In this document: in pieces, positions 16,374 through 25,028 of the stretch
How positions within the stretch are numbered: position 1 is the stretch's first letter
Layout of the letters: each line of letters begins with the position of its first letter
Source of the DNA: an uncultured Bacilli bacterium
Lineage (GTDB): Bacteria; Bacillota_I; Bacilli_A; RFN20; CAG-631
Reading direction: 5' to 3'
Assembly: GCA_934201705.1 (NCBI GenBank)
Contig: CAKPXF010000003.1
Span: forward strand, 1 to 64,000
DNA: 64,000 nucleotides
The notes under the pieces: generated by a model
Told to the model about the DNA's origin: nothing
Databases searched by the model: none
Seen by the model: only the letters and a program-made list of their open reading frames with translations
Made by a program: the position numbers and the translations under genes

Positions 16374-16400
16374 TGTGACTCTTTATTGGGTCACATTTTT
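16372..16400 (+). terminator. Attenuator-type terminator before guaB
   Basis: AATGTGAC (16372-16379) pairs with GTCACATT (16390-16397), with T-run to 16400. It lies between the guaBA promoter and the guaB ribosome binding site, so it can only act as an attenuator of the operon. Confidence 0.7.
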
Positions 16401-16430
16401 GTTAATTAATAAAGAAAGGAAAAAAGAACA

Positions 16431-17888
16431 ATGATTGAAATGAAAACTGGACTTACTTTTGATGATGTATTACTAATACCACAAAAATCTGAAATTGTGC
16501 CACGTGAAGTAAATTTAAAAACAAGACTTGCTAAGGATATTTACTTAAATGTTCCTATTTTATCTGCTGCTATGGATACTGTTACTGAAGCAAAGCTTGC
16601 AATAGCTCTAGCTCGTGAAGGTGGAATTGGTTTTATCCATAAAAATATGAGTATTAAAGAGCAAGCCGATGAAGTTGCTTCAGTTAAAAGAAATGAATCA
16701 GGATTCATTTTAAATCCTATCACCTTAAAAGAAAATTCAACAATTAGAGAAGCTGAAGGCTTACTAGAAAAATATAAAATTTCAGGACTACCAGTTGTTG
16801 ATGATAATAATAAGCTTATTGGTATTGTTACAAATAGAGATATTAAGTATTCTAAAATTGATGATACATGTGTATCTAAGGTAATGACAAGTAAAAATTT
16901 AATTACTGCTAAAAAAGGAATCACTCATGAGGAAGCTAAAAAGCTTTTATGGGAGCATAGAATAGAAAAGCTTCCAATTGTTGATGATGAATTCCATTTA
17001 ATTGGTTTACTAACTTCAAAGGATATAGATAATGCTAAGGAATACCCACATGCTTGTAAGGATGAATTTGGTCGTTTACGTGTTGGAGCAGCAGTTGGTG
17101 TTAGTGAAAACTCATTAGAAAGAGTAAAAGCCTTAGTTAAAGCTGGAGTTGATGTTATTACAATTGATTCCGCACATGGACACTCAAAAAATGTTATTGA
17201 ATTAATTAAGCAAATTAGAAAGAAATATAAAAAGTTACCTATTATTGCTGGAAATATAGTAACTAAAGAAGCTGCTCAAGAATTAGTTGAAGCCGGAGCT
17301 GATTGTGTAAAGGTTGGTATTGGACCTGGTAGTATTTGTACTACACGTGTAGTAGCAGGAGTTGGTATGCCTCAGCTTAGTGCTATTAGTGATGTTTATG
17401 AATACACAAAAACTGTTAATATTCCATTAATTGCTGATGGTGGTATTAAATATTCAGGAGATATTGTAAAAGCTTTAGCAGCTGGCGCTAATTGTGTAAT
17501 GCTTGGTTCTTTATTTGCAGGATGTAAGGAGGCTCCAGGTGATGAAATCATTTATCAAGGGAGAAGATTTAAGGTATATGTAGGAATGGGCTCACTTGCT
17601 GCAATGAAAAGAGGTTCAGCTGATAGATATTTCCAAGATTCTAAAGTAGAAGCTAAAAAGCTAGTTCCAGAAGGAATTGAAGGAAGAGTTGCTTATAAGG
17701 GTGAGCTTTGCGATACTGTTTATCAATTATGTGGTGGTATTCAATCAGGAATGGGCTATGTTGGTGCTAAAACTATTAAAGAATTACAAGAAAGAGCTAA
17801 ATTTGTAAGAATAACTGCTGCTGGACTTAAAGAATCTCATCCACACGATATTGATATTACAACTGAAGCTCCAAATTATACAAAGTAG
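16431..17888 (+). CDS. guaB: IMP dehydrogenase
   Basis: Oxidises IMP to XMP with NAD+, the first committed step to GMP; cytoplasmic. The 485-aa sequence has the TIM-barrel start TFDDVLLIPQKSEI, a CBS pair inserted at about residues 95-205, the catalytic loop GPGSICTTRVVAGVG with Cys303, the ADGGIKYSGDIVKALAAGA phosphate site and the flap motif VPEGIEGRV. Ribosome binding site GAAAGGAAAAAAG. It is followed after 9 bp by guaA. Control appears to be through the leader attenuator upstream; I see no purine riboswitch. Confidence 0.97.
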   Translation: MIEMKTGLTFDDVLLIPQKSEIVPREVNLKTRLAKDIYLNVPILSAAMDTVTEAKLAIALAREGGIGFIHKNMSIKEQADEVASVKRNESGFILNPITLKENSTIREAEGLLEKYKISGLPVVDDNNKLIGIVTNRDIKYSKIDDTCVSKVMTSKNLITAKKGITHEEAKKLLWEHRIEKLPIVDDEFHLIGLLTSKDIDNAKEYPHACKDEFGRLRVGAAVGVSENSLERVKALVKAGVDVITIDSAHGHSKNVIELIKQIRKKYKKLPIIAGNIVTKEAAQELVEAGADCVKVGIGPGSICTTRVVAGVGMPQLSAISDVYEYTKTVNIPLIADGGIKYSGDIVKALAAGANCVMLGSLFAGCKEAPGDEIIYQGRRFKVYVGMGSLAAMKRGSADRYFQDSKVEAKKLVPEGIEGRVAYKGELCDTVYQLCGGIQSGMGYVGAKTIKELQERAKFVRITAAGLKESHPHDIDITTEAPNYTK

Positions 17889-17897
17889 GATAAAATA

Positions 17898-19430
17898 ATG
17901 GGAAAATTAGAAGAAATTATTGTCCTTGACTTTGGAAGTCAATATAATCAATTAATTACAAGAAGAATAAGAGAACTTGGAGTATTTTCAGAACTTGTAA
18001 GCTATGATATTTCAATTGAAGAAATAAAAAATAGAAATATTAAAGGCATTATTTTATCAGGTGGTCCAAATTCAGTTAATGATATTGATTCATTTAAATG
18101 TAATAATGAAATATTTAATCTAAATATACCAGTTCTTGGAATTTGCTATGGCATGCAATATATTGCTAATAATTTAAATGGTAAGGTTGTTACTGGACAA
18201 AAGAAAGAATATGGTGGTAATGAAATTGAAGTTGTTGATACTACAACATTATTTAAAGATACGCCAATAAAGCAAACTGTTTGGATGAGCCATGGCGATC
18301 AAGTTGAAGTAATGCCTACTGATTTTACTCTTTTAGCCTTTAGTGATAATTGTAAAATTGCTGCTTTTGAAAATGTAAATAGAAATATTTATGGTTTACA
18401 ATTCCATCCAGAAGTAAACAATTCTGTTTATGGAAATAAAATATTAAGTAACTTTGTATTTAACATTTGTAAATGTAGTAAAAGCTGGTCTATGAAAGAC
18501 TATGTTAATAAGCAAGTTGCAGAAATAAAAGAAAAAGTTGGAAATAAAAAAGTATTACTTGGTATTTCAGGTGGTGTTGATTCATCAGTTACTGCAGTAT
18601 TAATTAATAAAGCTATTAATAAGCAATTAACATGTATGTTTATTGATCATGGCTTACTTAGAAAAGATGAAGCAAAAATAGTAATGGAACGCTTTAAAAA
18701 ATTCAACATTGATGTTATTAAAATCGATGCTAGTAAAAAGTTTTTAGGCCTACTTGAAAATGTAAGTGATCCGGAAACTAAAAGGAAAATTATTGGTAAA
18801 ACATTTATTGAAGTATTTAATGAAGAAGCAAGTAAAATTGGTCATTTTGATTTTTTAGCTCAAGGCACTTTATATACTGATGTAATAGAATCTGGTACTA
18901 AAACAGCCCAAACAATTAAATCACATCATAATGTTGGTGGACTTCCAAAAGATATGCCTTTTAAGCTTCTAGAGCCATTAAATAAACTATTTAAGGATGA
19001 AGTAAGAGCCTTAGGAAAAGAATTAGATATGGATGATGAACTTGTTAATCGTCAACCATTCCCAGGGCCTGGACTTGCAATTAGAATAATTGGAAATATT
19101 ACTAATGAAAAAATAAAAATTGTTCAAGATAGTGATTTTATTTTAAGGGATGAAATAAAAAAAGCTAATCTTGATAAAAAAATCTGGCAATACTTTACTG
19201 TATTACTAGATAATAAATCAGTTGGTGTTATGGGCGATCAAAGAAGCTATATGTATACAATCGCTATAAGAGCAGTTACTTCAATTGATGGAATGACTGC
19301 CGATTGGGCAAAAATTCCTTATGATGTTTTAGATGCTATTTCAACTCGTATTGTAAATGAAGTTAAAAATGTTAATAGAGTTGTGTTAGATGTAACCTCA
19401 AAACCACCTTCAACAATTGAATGGGAATAA
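17898..19430 (+). CDS. guaA: GMP synthase (glutamine-hydrolysing)
   Basis: Converts XMP to GMP with ATP and glutamine. Residues ~5-190 are a class I glutamine amidotransferase: nucleophile Cys83 in LGICYGMQ, His-Glu pair in QFHPEVNNS. The ATP pyrophosphatase domain follows with the P-loop LGISGGVDSSVTA, then the dimerisation domain ending KPPSTIEWE, the usual C-terminus. Length of 510 aa is normal. It forms an operon with guaB. Confidence 0.97.
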   Translation: MGKLEEIIVLDFGSQYNQLITRRIRELGVFSELVSYDISIEEIKNRNIKGIILSGGPNSVNDIDSFKCNNEIFNLNIPVLGICYGMQYIANNLNGKVVTGQKKEYGGNEIEVVDTTTLFKDTPIKQTVWMSHGDQVEVMPTDFTLLAFSDNCKIAAFENVNRNIYGLQFHPEVNNSVYGNKILSNFVFNICKCSKSWSMKDYVNKQVAEIKEKVGNKKVLLGISGGVDSSVTAVLINKAINKQLTCMFIDHGLLRKDEAKIVMERFKKFNIDVIKIDASKKFLGLLENVSDPETKRKIIGKTFIEVFNEEASKIGHFDFLAQGTLYTDVIESGTKTAQTIKSHHNVGGLPKDMPFKLLEPLNKLFKDEVRALGKELDMDDELVNRQPFPGPGLAIRIIGNITNEKIKIVQDSDFILRDEIKKANLDKKIWQYFTVLLDNKSVGVMGDQRSYMYTIAIRAVTSIDGMTADWAKIPYDVLDAISTRIVNEVKNVNRVVLDVTSKPPSTIEWE

Positions 19431-19490
19431 TTTAGATAATTTATTTTAATTCAAGACATACAAAGTCAAAAATGTGTTATAATTCATATT

Positions 19491-19537
19491 GTCAGTTTCT
19501 TCTTTATTTTCATACAAAAATATTATAAGAAACTGAC
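19491..19537 (+). terminator. Terminator-like hairpin after guaA
   Basis: 11-bp perfect stem GTCAGTTTCTT / AAGAAACTGAC, 25-nt loop, tail TTTCCTTTTC. An extended -10 promoter element lies directly in front of it, so it might also be a short transcript of its own. Confidence 0.5.
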
Positions 19538-19615
19538 TTTCCTTTTCAATTCTTTGTGGACCCACAATTTTTTCTACATAGTTTATTTTAAAGAGCCAAA
19601 ATTAAATATATAAAG

Positions 19616-19650
19616 AAACTATCTAGCAACATAAATTAGATAGTTTTTTT
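19616..19650 (+). terminator. Intrinsic terminator
   Basis: 10-bp stem AAACTATCTA / TAGATAGTTT, 11-nt loop, then TTTTT. Strongest plus-strand terminator after guaA. Confidence 0.65.
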
Positions 19651-19740
19651 GACAAACTATATCAACAATTTACAATTTCATTATTAGTTTAATAATTATT
19701 TTATTTGTTATAGAACAAAAGTGATTTAAAAATCATAAAT

Positions 19741-19760
19741 AGGATCAAAATCCTTTTTTT
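19741..19760 (+). terminator. Short intrinsic terminator
   Basis: AGGAT-CAAA-ATCCT followed by seven T. No transcript is clearly assigned to it. Confidence 0.4.
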
Positions 19761-19765
19761 AATGA

Positions 19766-19867
19766 TGTACAGTTATAATTATTACTGGTACTTTAGGAGG
19801 ATTAACTTTTGTTAAATTAGTATTTGTATTCCTACCTTCAAAAATTAAAGGAAAATTGCCATTTTAA
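19766..19867 (+). pseudogene. Possible membrane-protein C-terminal remnant
   Basis: An open stretch with no start codon encodes VIIITGTLGGLTFVKLV followed by FVFLPSKIKGKLPF and TAA, which reads like the end of an integral membrane protein. No upstream part is found, and the flanks hold terminators. Weak evidence. Confidence 0.2.
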
Positions 19868-19896
19868 TTAGCATAAATAATCCATAATTAAAAACG

Positions 19897-19940
19897 AGGA
19901 ATTTTATATATCAAAAAAATTATATAAGGTTCCTTTTTTA
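19897..19940 (+). terminator. Hairpin with T-run
   Basis: AGGAA and TATATA arms pair with TATATA and TTCCT across a 10-nt loop, then TTTTTTA. Confidence 0.4.
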
Positions 19941-19960
19941 TTTATTTTATAGTGTTTTTA

Positions 19961-19995
19961 TTTCGCAAAAATAAATATTTTTAATTATTGCGAAA
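19961..19995. promoter_or_regulatory. Inverted repeat at the ATPase gene promoter
   Basis: TTTCGCAA and TTGCGAAA separated by 19 AT-only bases, 32 bp before the ATPase start codon. The GC-containing arms stand out in this sequence and suggest an operator overlapping the promoter. Confidence 0.45.
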
Positions 19996-20026
19996 CGTAG
20001 TAAAATATACTTAGGAAGTGACAAAT

Positions 20027-21214
20027 ATGAAATTAATTGAAAGAGCAGACTATTTAAATAGACTTATCGCTGTTATTGATATACCTGATATTAAAGTAAT
20101 AACTGGCGTTAGAAGATCAGGAAAGTCAAAACTCATGGAAGCATTTCACAAATATCTAAAGTCAATTGACTGTAATATAATTCACATCAAATTAAACTTA
20201 AAAAAATACGAAAAATTATTAGATGCAGATGAATTATATAATTATATTAGCAATTCATATACAAGTAATAAAAATAATTATTTATTGATTGATGAAGTTC
20301 AATTATGTACTGGCTTTGAAAAAATAATTAATAGCCTGTATGAAGAGGAAAAATACGATATTTATTTAACAGGATTTAATGCATTTTTACTTAGTAGTGA
20401 CCTTGCAACTTTATTTGGTGGAAGAGTATTTGAAATTAGTATATATCCTTTGTCATTTAAAGAATATTTGTTGTATTATCCATCAAATGATATTGATTCA
20501 TCATTTAACAATTATTTTAACACAAGTGGCATGGCTGGTTCATATTTATATAGGAACGAAAAAGATGCTTTAAGTTACATCCAAAACATTGTTAAAACAA
20601 CAATTATTAAAGATATAGTTGATAAATACAATATTGAAAACGTTGATTTATTAAAAATGATTTATGAATTCTTAATGGACAATATTGGAAATCAAACTTC
20701 TATTAGAAATATTGCAAACAAATTAACTTCATCAACCTATAAAACAAATGATAAAACATGTGGCGCATATGTTGATTATCTATGTAAAAGTTTCTTATTT
20801 TATCCAATACAACGATATGATATTAAAAGAAATAAATATTTAGAATCGGATAAAAAATATTATTTGTCAGACTTAGGATTTAGAAGAGCAATAATAGGAA
20901 ATCGTTATATTGATAGAGGCCATTTATATGAAAATATTGTGGCAATTGAATTATTAAGACGAGGATATGAAGTATATGTTGGAAAACTATACAATAAAGA
21001 AATCGACTTTGTTGCTATAAAAAATGGCAAAAAAATTTACATTCAAGTAAGTGATGATATTTCAAATGAAAATACATTTAAAAGAGAAATTAATCCATTA
21101 ATGGAAATAAAAGATTTTTATCCCAAAATATTGATTGCTAGAACTAAAGGTGAAACTTCAGATTACGAAGGAATAGAAATAGTAGATATTGCTAGATGGC
21201 TATTAAATAAATGA
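20027..21214 (+). CDS. AAA_14/DUF4143-type ATPase (395 aa)
   Basis: N-terminal P-loop ATPase: Walker A ITGVRRSGKSKLM (residues ~25-40), Walker B NYLLIDEVQL, sensor region DIYLTGFNAFLLSSD, then a helical part and the C-terminal DUF4143 domain with a PD-(D/E)XK-like core (LYENIVAIELLRRGYEVYVGK, KEIDFVAIKNGKKIYIQVS). This family is widespread, often in variable copy number in gut bacteria, and its function is not settled. ATG 20027 has AGGAAG upstream; a GTG three codons earlier is less likely. It is a single-gene unit ending at a strong terminator. Confidence 0.85.
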   Translation: MKLIERADYLNRLIAVIDIPDIKVITGVRRSGKSKLMEAFHKYLKSIDCNIIHIKLNLKKYEKLLDADELYNYISNSYTSNKNNYLLIDEVQLCTGFEKIINSLYEEEKYDIYLTGFNAFLLSSDLATLFGGRVFEISIYPLSFKEYLLYYPSNDIDSSFNNYFNTSGMAGSYLYRNEKDALSYIQNIVKTTIIKDIVDKYNIENVDLLKMIYEFLMDNIGNQTSIRNIANKLTSSTYKTNDKTCGAYVDYLCKSFLFYPIQRYDIKRNKYLESDKKYYLSDLGFRRAIIGNRYIDRGHLYENIVAIELLRRGYEVYVGKLYNKEIDFVAIKNGKKIYIQVSDDISNENTFKREINPLMEIKDFYPKILIARTKGETSDYEGIEIVDIARWLLNK

Positions 21215-21215
21215 G

Positions 21216-21265
21216 AAAAAAGTGAAATACTTATAAATCAATTAGTTATTTGTATTTCACTTTTT
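21216..21265. terminator. Bidirectional terminator
   Basis: AAAAAGTGAAATAC / GTATTTCACTTTTT, 14-bp perfect stem between the convergent ATPase and XRE-membrane genes. Confidence 0.8.
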
Positions 21266-21268
21266 ATG

Positions 21269-22255
21269 TTAATCTTGTTTTTTATTTTTAAAAGACATAT
21301 TTAATATAGGACTAATTGCCCCAAATAAAATACCAGCTACAACCCATACAATCCAAGTATCACCCCAAGCATTTGTTGTAAAACTCCAAACTAAATAAAT
21401 AATTGTAGCGACCGCCCAATAAGCACTAGAAATTGCAGCTATTAATGGATTTTTTTCTTTAGCATTTTTATCATATTCCCCTTCTTGAAGTAAAGCAATA
21501 TAGGCATTCATTTTAACGCTTACATTAATAATCATAAAAACTCCAATTGCTACAATTAAGAATAATAAACAAACACCATAAATAGCATAAATATCTTCTT
21601 TAAAGGCAATTGCTACAAATAAAGGAATAACAGATAAAACACATAATAAAATACCAATAATCAAGCCTCTATTATATGCACCTTGGTAATTCTTTTTCTT
21701 TTCCTTTACCATTCCTATAACTCCATATTCAGTTTCGAATGATTTCGTTTGAATATATTCATATTCCTTAGCTTCTGAAAATGAAAGCATAAATAATAAA
21801 ACTGCTATAGCAACTAATATAAACAAAGTAACTAGTCCAATTGTTGAAGCCTCATTTTCATTAATAACTTTATATGTTTTTGAAAGACCTCCTAGTAAAA
21901 CTAAAGAAATTGGTGAAATAATACATAAAAACACACCTAAAGCAATTTTTATAGAACTATTATGTACTATTTTTATATAATCATTTGCTTCATTAAGTGA
22001 TACCTTTTTAGTATTAGTTTCATAATTAATATTATCTTCAATAGGATCTTGTATTTCAATTTCATCCTTAAGCAAAAAATCAGTTGATACACCAAATATT
22101 TTACTTAAAGCAATTATTTTATCTAAATCAGGAATTGATTGAGCACTTTCCCATTTTGATACTGATTGACGTGAAACATTTAATTTATCGGCTAGCTCCT
22201 CTTGGCTCATACATGCCTTTTTTCTTAAATTCATTATTTTATCTGCTAAAATCAT
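21269..22255 (-). CDS. XRE-family regulator with C-terminal membrane domain (328 aa)
   Basis: Residues 1-60 are a Cro/CI helix-turn-helix (LRKKACMSQEELADKLNVSRQSVSKWES, VSTDFLL). From about residue 100 on there are six or so hydrophobic segments (ALGVFLCIISPISLVLLGGL, LVTLFILVAIAVLLFMLSF, GLIIGILLCVLSVIPLFVA and others). This is a membrane-bound one-component regulator type common in Firmicutes; its signal is unknown. ATG 22255 follows GGAGGG; the upstream in-frame GTG contains that site. A palindrome at 22338-22350 lies upstream. Confidence 0.85.
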   Translation of the reverse strand: MILADKIMNLRKKACMSQEELADKLNVSRQSVSKWESAQSIPDLDKIIALSKIFGVSTDFLLKDEIEIQDPIEDNINYETNTKKVSLNEANDYIKIVHNSSIKIALGVFLCIISPISLVLLGGLSKTYKVINENEASTIGLVTLFILVAIAVLLFMLSFSEAKEYEYIQTKSFETEYGVIGMVKEKKKNYQGAYNRGLIIGILLCVLSVIPLFVAIAFKEDIYAIYGVCLLFLIVAIGVFMIINVSVKMNAYIALLQEGEYDKNAKEKNPLIAAISSAYWAVATIIYLVWSFTTNAWGDTWIVWVVAGILFGAISPILNMSFKNKKQD

Positions 22256-22337
22256 AATTATTATTCCCTCCACTTTTTACGCTATTAATTTATCAATTTT
22301 TATAGTTTACTTCTACCAACTATACTTGTAAATGTGT

Positions 22338-22350
22338 CAACTACTAGTTG
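22338..22350. promoter_or_regulatory. Palindrome upstream of XRE-membrane gene
   Basis: CAACT-ACT-AGTTG, followed by CTTTTT. The TAGTTGC half is shared with the operator-like palindrome of the other XRE gene (10657-10673). Confidence 0.35.
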
Positions 22351-22400
22351 CTTTTTAATAATTATAAAGCAAAAAAGCAAGCTTATTTATCGATAAATTC

Positions 22401-23312
22401 TTATACTTCAAAGGATTTTTCATTATATTCAATATTATCTTCTATAAATACCTTGTTATAATATTTTTCTTTATACTTTTTTGGAGTCATATTATAGAGT
22501 TGTTTAAATTGATAAACAAATTGATATAAAGATTTAAAGCCATATTTTTTATATAAGCTATTTATTGATTCATCAGTGTTAATTAATTGTTCTTTTATTA
22601 AATCCATTTTTAATAAATTAATATATTTTAAAACACTCATTTTACAAGCATCCTTAAATATTCTTTCAAGATATGAAACTGTTATATTTAACTCTTTAGC
22701 GATTGAAGAAACACTAATATCATTACCAATTTCTCTTTTAATAATATCCATAGCCTTATTATAAAAAAATGTACCACTATTAGACATTTGCTTTGAAATC
22801 TTATATGAATCAATTAGTTTTATAAATAAATGAAAAATCAAAGAATCAACATAAATATCGTTATTACTTAAACCAACCTTATTAACACGATTAATAATTG
22901 AATCAATTGATTTTAAAACACCACAAGCATCAAAGACTGTAACAATGCCATATTTACTTTTTAAAATACTATTCCATTCAGCATTATTATTTAAATAGGC
23001 TATAGTTTGAATATAATTTTCCTTAATGTAAGACATTTCAAATTCAAGGTTAGTAATTAAAGCTTCATTATTTGCTCTAACTCGATGATAATAGGATGAT
23101 GAAATAATAATTATTGTATTAGCTTTTACTTGAAGCGTGCTAACAATTTTTTTATTTTCAAAAATATCTAAAAATATACTTCCTGATAATACCTCCATTA
23201 TTTCAAGATATTGGTGAGAATGAGGCCACATTGAAAATGTATTATCAATTGTTTTTTTATAATAAGATTTTATATTATATTTTTCATTTTTTTCTAGTAT
23301 ATTATTATCCAT
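22401..23312 (-). CDS. AraC-family transcriptional regulator (303 aa)
   Basis: N-terminal cupin-like ligand domain (WPHSHQYLEIMEVLSGSIFL with the His-x-x-x-x-Glu spacing of sugar-sensing AraC proteins, then ANTIIIISSSYYHRV). The C-terminal ~100 residues carry two helix-turn-helix motifs (NDISVSSIAKELNITVSYLERIFK and SINSLYKKYGFKSLYQFVYQFKQLYNMTPKKYKEKY). It is divergent from the sugar-use cluster beginning at 23628, which it very likely controls through the paired sites at 23385-23400 and 23528-23543. ATG 23312 follows GAGGATC. Confidence 0.9.
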   Translation of the reverse strand: MDNNILEKNEKYNIKSYYKKTIDNTFSMWPHSHQYLEIMEVLSGSIFLDIFENKKIVSTLQVKANTIIIISSSYYHRVRANNEALITNLEFEMSYIKENYIQTIAYLNNNAEWNSILKSKYGIVTVFDACGVLKSIDSIINRVNKVGLSNNDIYVDSLIFHLFIKLIDSYKISKQMSNSGTFFYNKAMDIIKREIGNDISVSSIAKELNITVSYLERIFKDACKMSVLKYINLLKMDLIKEQLINTDESINSLYKKYGFKSLYQFVYQFKQLYNMTPKKYKEKYYNKVFIEDNIEYNEKSFEV

Positions 23313-23627
23313 AGTAAGATCCTCTTTATATTAATTATCATTCTTTAAAGATGAAAAATCAACAAAAAGTGATTTTAATTAGTTTTTGTTCACTTTTTCA
23401 TTAAATTTTTATTAAAAAAACAATTTCTAGCAGTTTTATATAATAAAAATTAATCAACAATTGAAATAATATTTGTCATTTTTTTTATATTCATTACAAT
23501 TTTATCATTAAATTTGATGAAAAATAGTGAAAAAGTGAACAAAGAATTATTTTATGAATTGTATTGCTATTTTTATATGTCATAATAAAAATATATTTAA
23601 AAGGCAATTTTTAATAGGAGGAAGACT
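23313..23627. promoter_or_regulatory. Divergent regulatory region with paired AraC-type sites
   Basis: A perfect 16-bp inverted pair, TTTGTTCACTTTTTCA (23385-23400) and TGAAAAAGTGAACAAA (23528-23543), is separated by 127 bp of AT-rich DNA. The right-hand site lies just upstream of a probable promoter (TTGTAT near 23555 with a TAATAA -10). Two distant half-sites in opposite orientation allow DNA looping as in classical AraC control. The binding protein itself is inferred. Confidence 0.55.
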
Positions 23628-25025
23628 ATGAAAAAGAAAAATATAATATTTAGTATCGTAGCTTTATTACTTGCAAGCTGTAACAATGCAAACAATGCTA
23701 ATTCAAAAACTGATGAAAATGAAAAATGCACAATTGAGTTTTATGTTTATGATAATGCCAATGCTTATAAAAAGCTAGCCAGTCAATTTAATTTGATTTA
23801 TCCAAATTGGAATGTTAGCGTAAGAGAAAATAAAGCAAATTATTTTGATAATCTTAAAACATACTTTGGAGCTAATATGGCACCTGATATGTTTTTTATG
23901 GAGCCTGGAGAAATATCATCATTTATTAGAGATGACTTATTATTAAATCTTCAACCATACATTAATGATGGTATTGATTTAAAGGAAAGTGATTTATGGG
24001 AAGCAAATGATGGATATCGCTATAATACTACTAATAATAAGCTTGGCGATAAAGATGGTGATTTATATGCATTAGCTAAAGATTTAAGTGCTGACTTTAT
24101 GATGGTTTATAATAAAAATCATATTGATGAATATAATAGTACACACAAAGTATCCTTATATGATTTAATAAAATATCCTAGCGATGATAAGATCTATCCT
24201 AGTGAAACCATTCCAATGTCATGGGAGCAAAATGAAATGTTTTGCCATTATTTAAGTAAATTTGATGATAATGGTAATTTCTTAAGATATGGAACTGTTT
24301 TTGATTATATTCCATGGCGTCACGTAATGGAATTTGTACAACAACAAGGAAGTAGCTTATTTATTGATGATGGAAAAACATTTAATGCAGAGGATGAAAG
24401 AGTTATTGCCGCCTTTGAGCATTTAACTAATTACTTTGTCGGCGAAAATAAAAGCTCTACACCACTTGATACAAAATCAGTTGATACAGGTATTGGCTTT
24501 AAAAGCCAATCTGTTTCAGTAGTTTGGGCTGGAAGATGGAGCTTTAAAGCTTATAATTGGGATGATATGTCATTTGATTATGGAATAGCTCCAGGGCCTG
24601 TAAGAAATTTAAATGATGAAGTATTTACAAGTACAAGCTTTGTTGGAATATCAATTTCAGCTACAAGTAAGCATAAAGATGTTGCTTATAAATTCTTAGA
24701 ATATATTTTAACTTCTGGCGTTAGACAAGAAATCAAAAATAATGAATCATTTAATGTCCCAGCTAATAAAAGTATTGCTAGTAGTAGCTTATACTTAAAT
24801 GCCGATAATGAAAAAGAAGCAAAGCTAAATAATTATTTTTATAATATGACTAATATTGCCAAGCCATTATTATTTTCACAATATATAGATACAACAACTA
24901 TGGAAGCAAAACTTGGTTTAAATTATGGGGCTACATGGACTGATAATGAAAGCGTTGAAAATGCTTTATTAAATTGTAAAAGAGATATTGAAACAGAAAT
25001 TAAAAAGGTAATTGCAAGGTCTTAG
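23628..25025 (+). CDS. ABC sugar-binding lipoprotein (465 aa)
   Basis: Type II signal peptide with lipobox LLASC (Cys18), then a family 1 extracellular solute-binding protein fold (TIEFYVYDNANAYKKLASQFNLIYPNW, DMFFMEPGEI, VSVVWAGRWSFKAYNWDDMSFDYGIAPGP). It captures an oligosaccharide for the two permeases encoded immediately downstream. GGAGGAAG precedes the start. First gene of the plus-strand glycan cluster. Confidence 0.92.
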   Translation: MKKKNIIFSIVALLLASCNNANNANSKTDENEKCTIEFYVYDNANAYKKLASQFNLIYPNWNVSVRENKANYFDNLKTYFGANMAPDMFFMEPGEISSFIRDDLLLNLQPYINDGIDLKESDLWEANDGYRYNTTNNKLGDKDGDLYALAKDLSADFMMVYNKNHIDEYNSTHKVSLYDLIKYPSDDKIYPSETIPMSWEQNEMFCHYLSKFDDNGNFLRYGTVFDYIPWRHVMEFVQQQGSSLFIDDGKTFNAEDERVIAAFEHLTNYFVGENKSSTPLDTKSVDTGIGFKSQSVSVVWAGRWSFKAYNWDDMSFDYGIAPGPVRNLNDEVFTSTSFVGISISATSKHKDVAYKFLEYILTSGVRQEIKNNESFNVPANKSIASSSLYLNADNEKEAKLNNYFYNMTNIAKPLLFSQYIDTTTMEAKLGLNYGATWTDNESVENALLNCKRDIETEIKKVIARS

Positions 25026-25028
25026 CAT

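Larger units (their letters stand above)
19431..20026. other. Intergenic region rich in hairpins
   Basis: Nearly 600 bp with no intact gene. It contains five hairpins (19491-19537, 19553-19573, 19616-19650, 19741-19760, 19897-19940), an extended -10 TGTTATAAT at 19475-19483, a decayed membrane-protein fragment (19766-19867) and the palindrome before the ATPase gene. The several terminators suggest remnants of lost small genes or small RNAs. Confidence 0.45.

Noticed and set aside
16200..16430. Purine (G-box) riboswitch before guaB
   Set aside because: I could not find the three-helix junction core sequences; the leader reading frame and terminator explain the region better.
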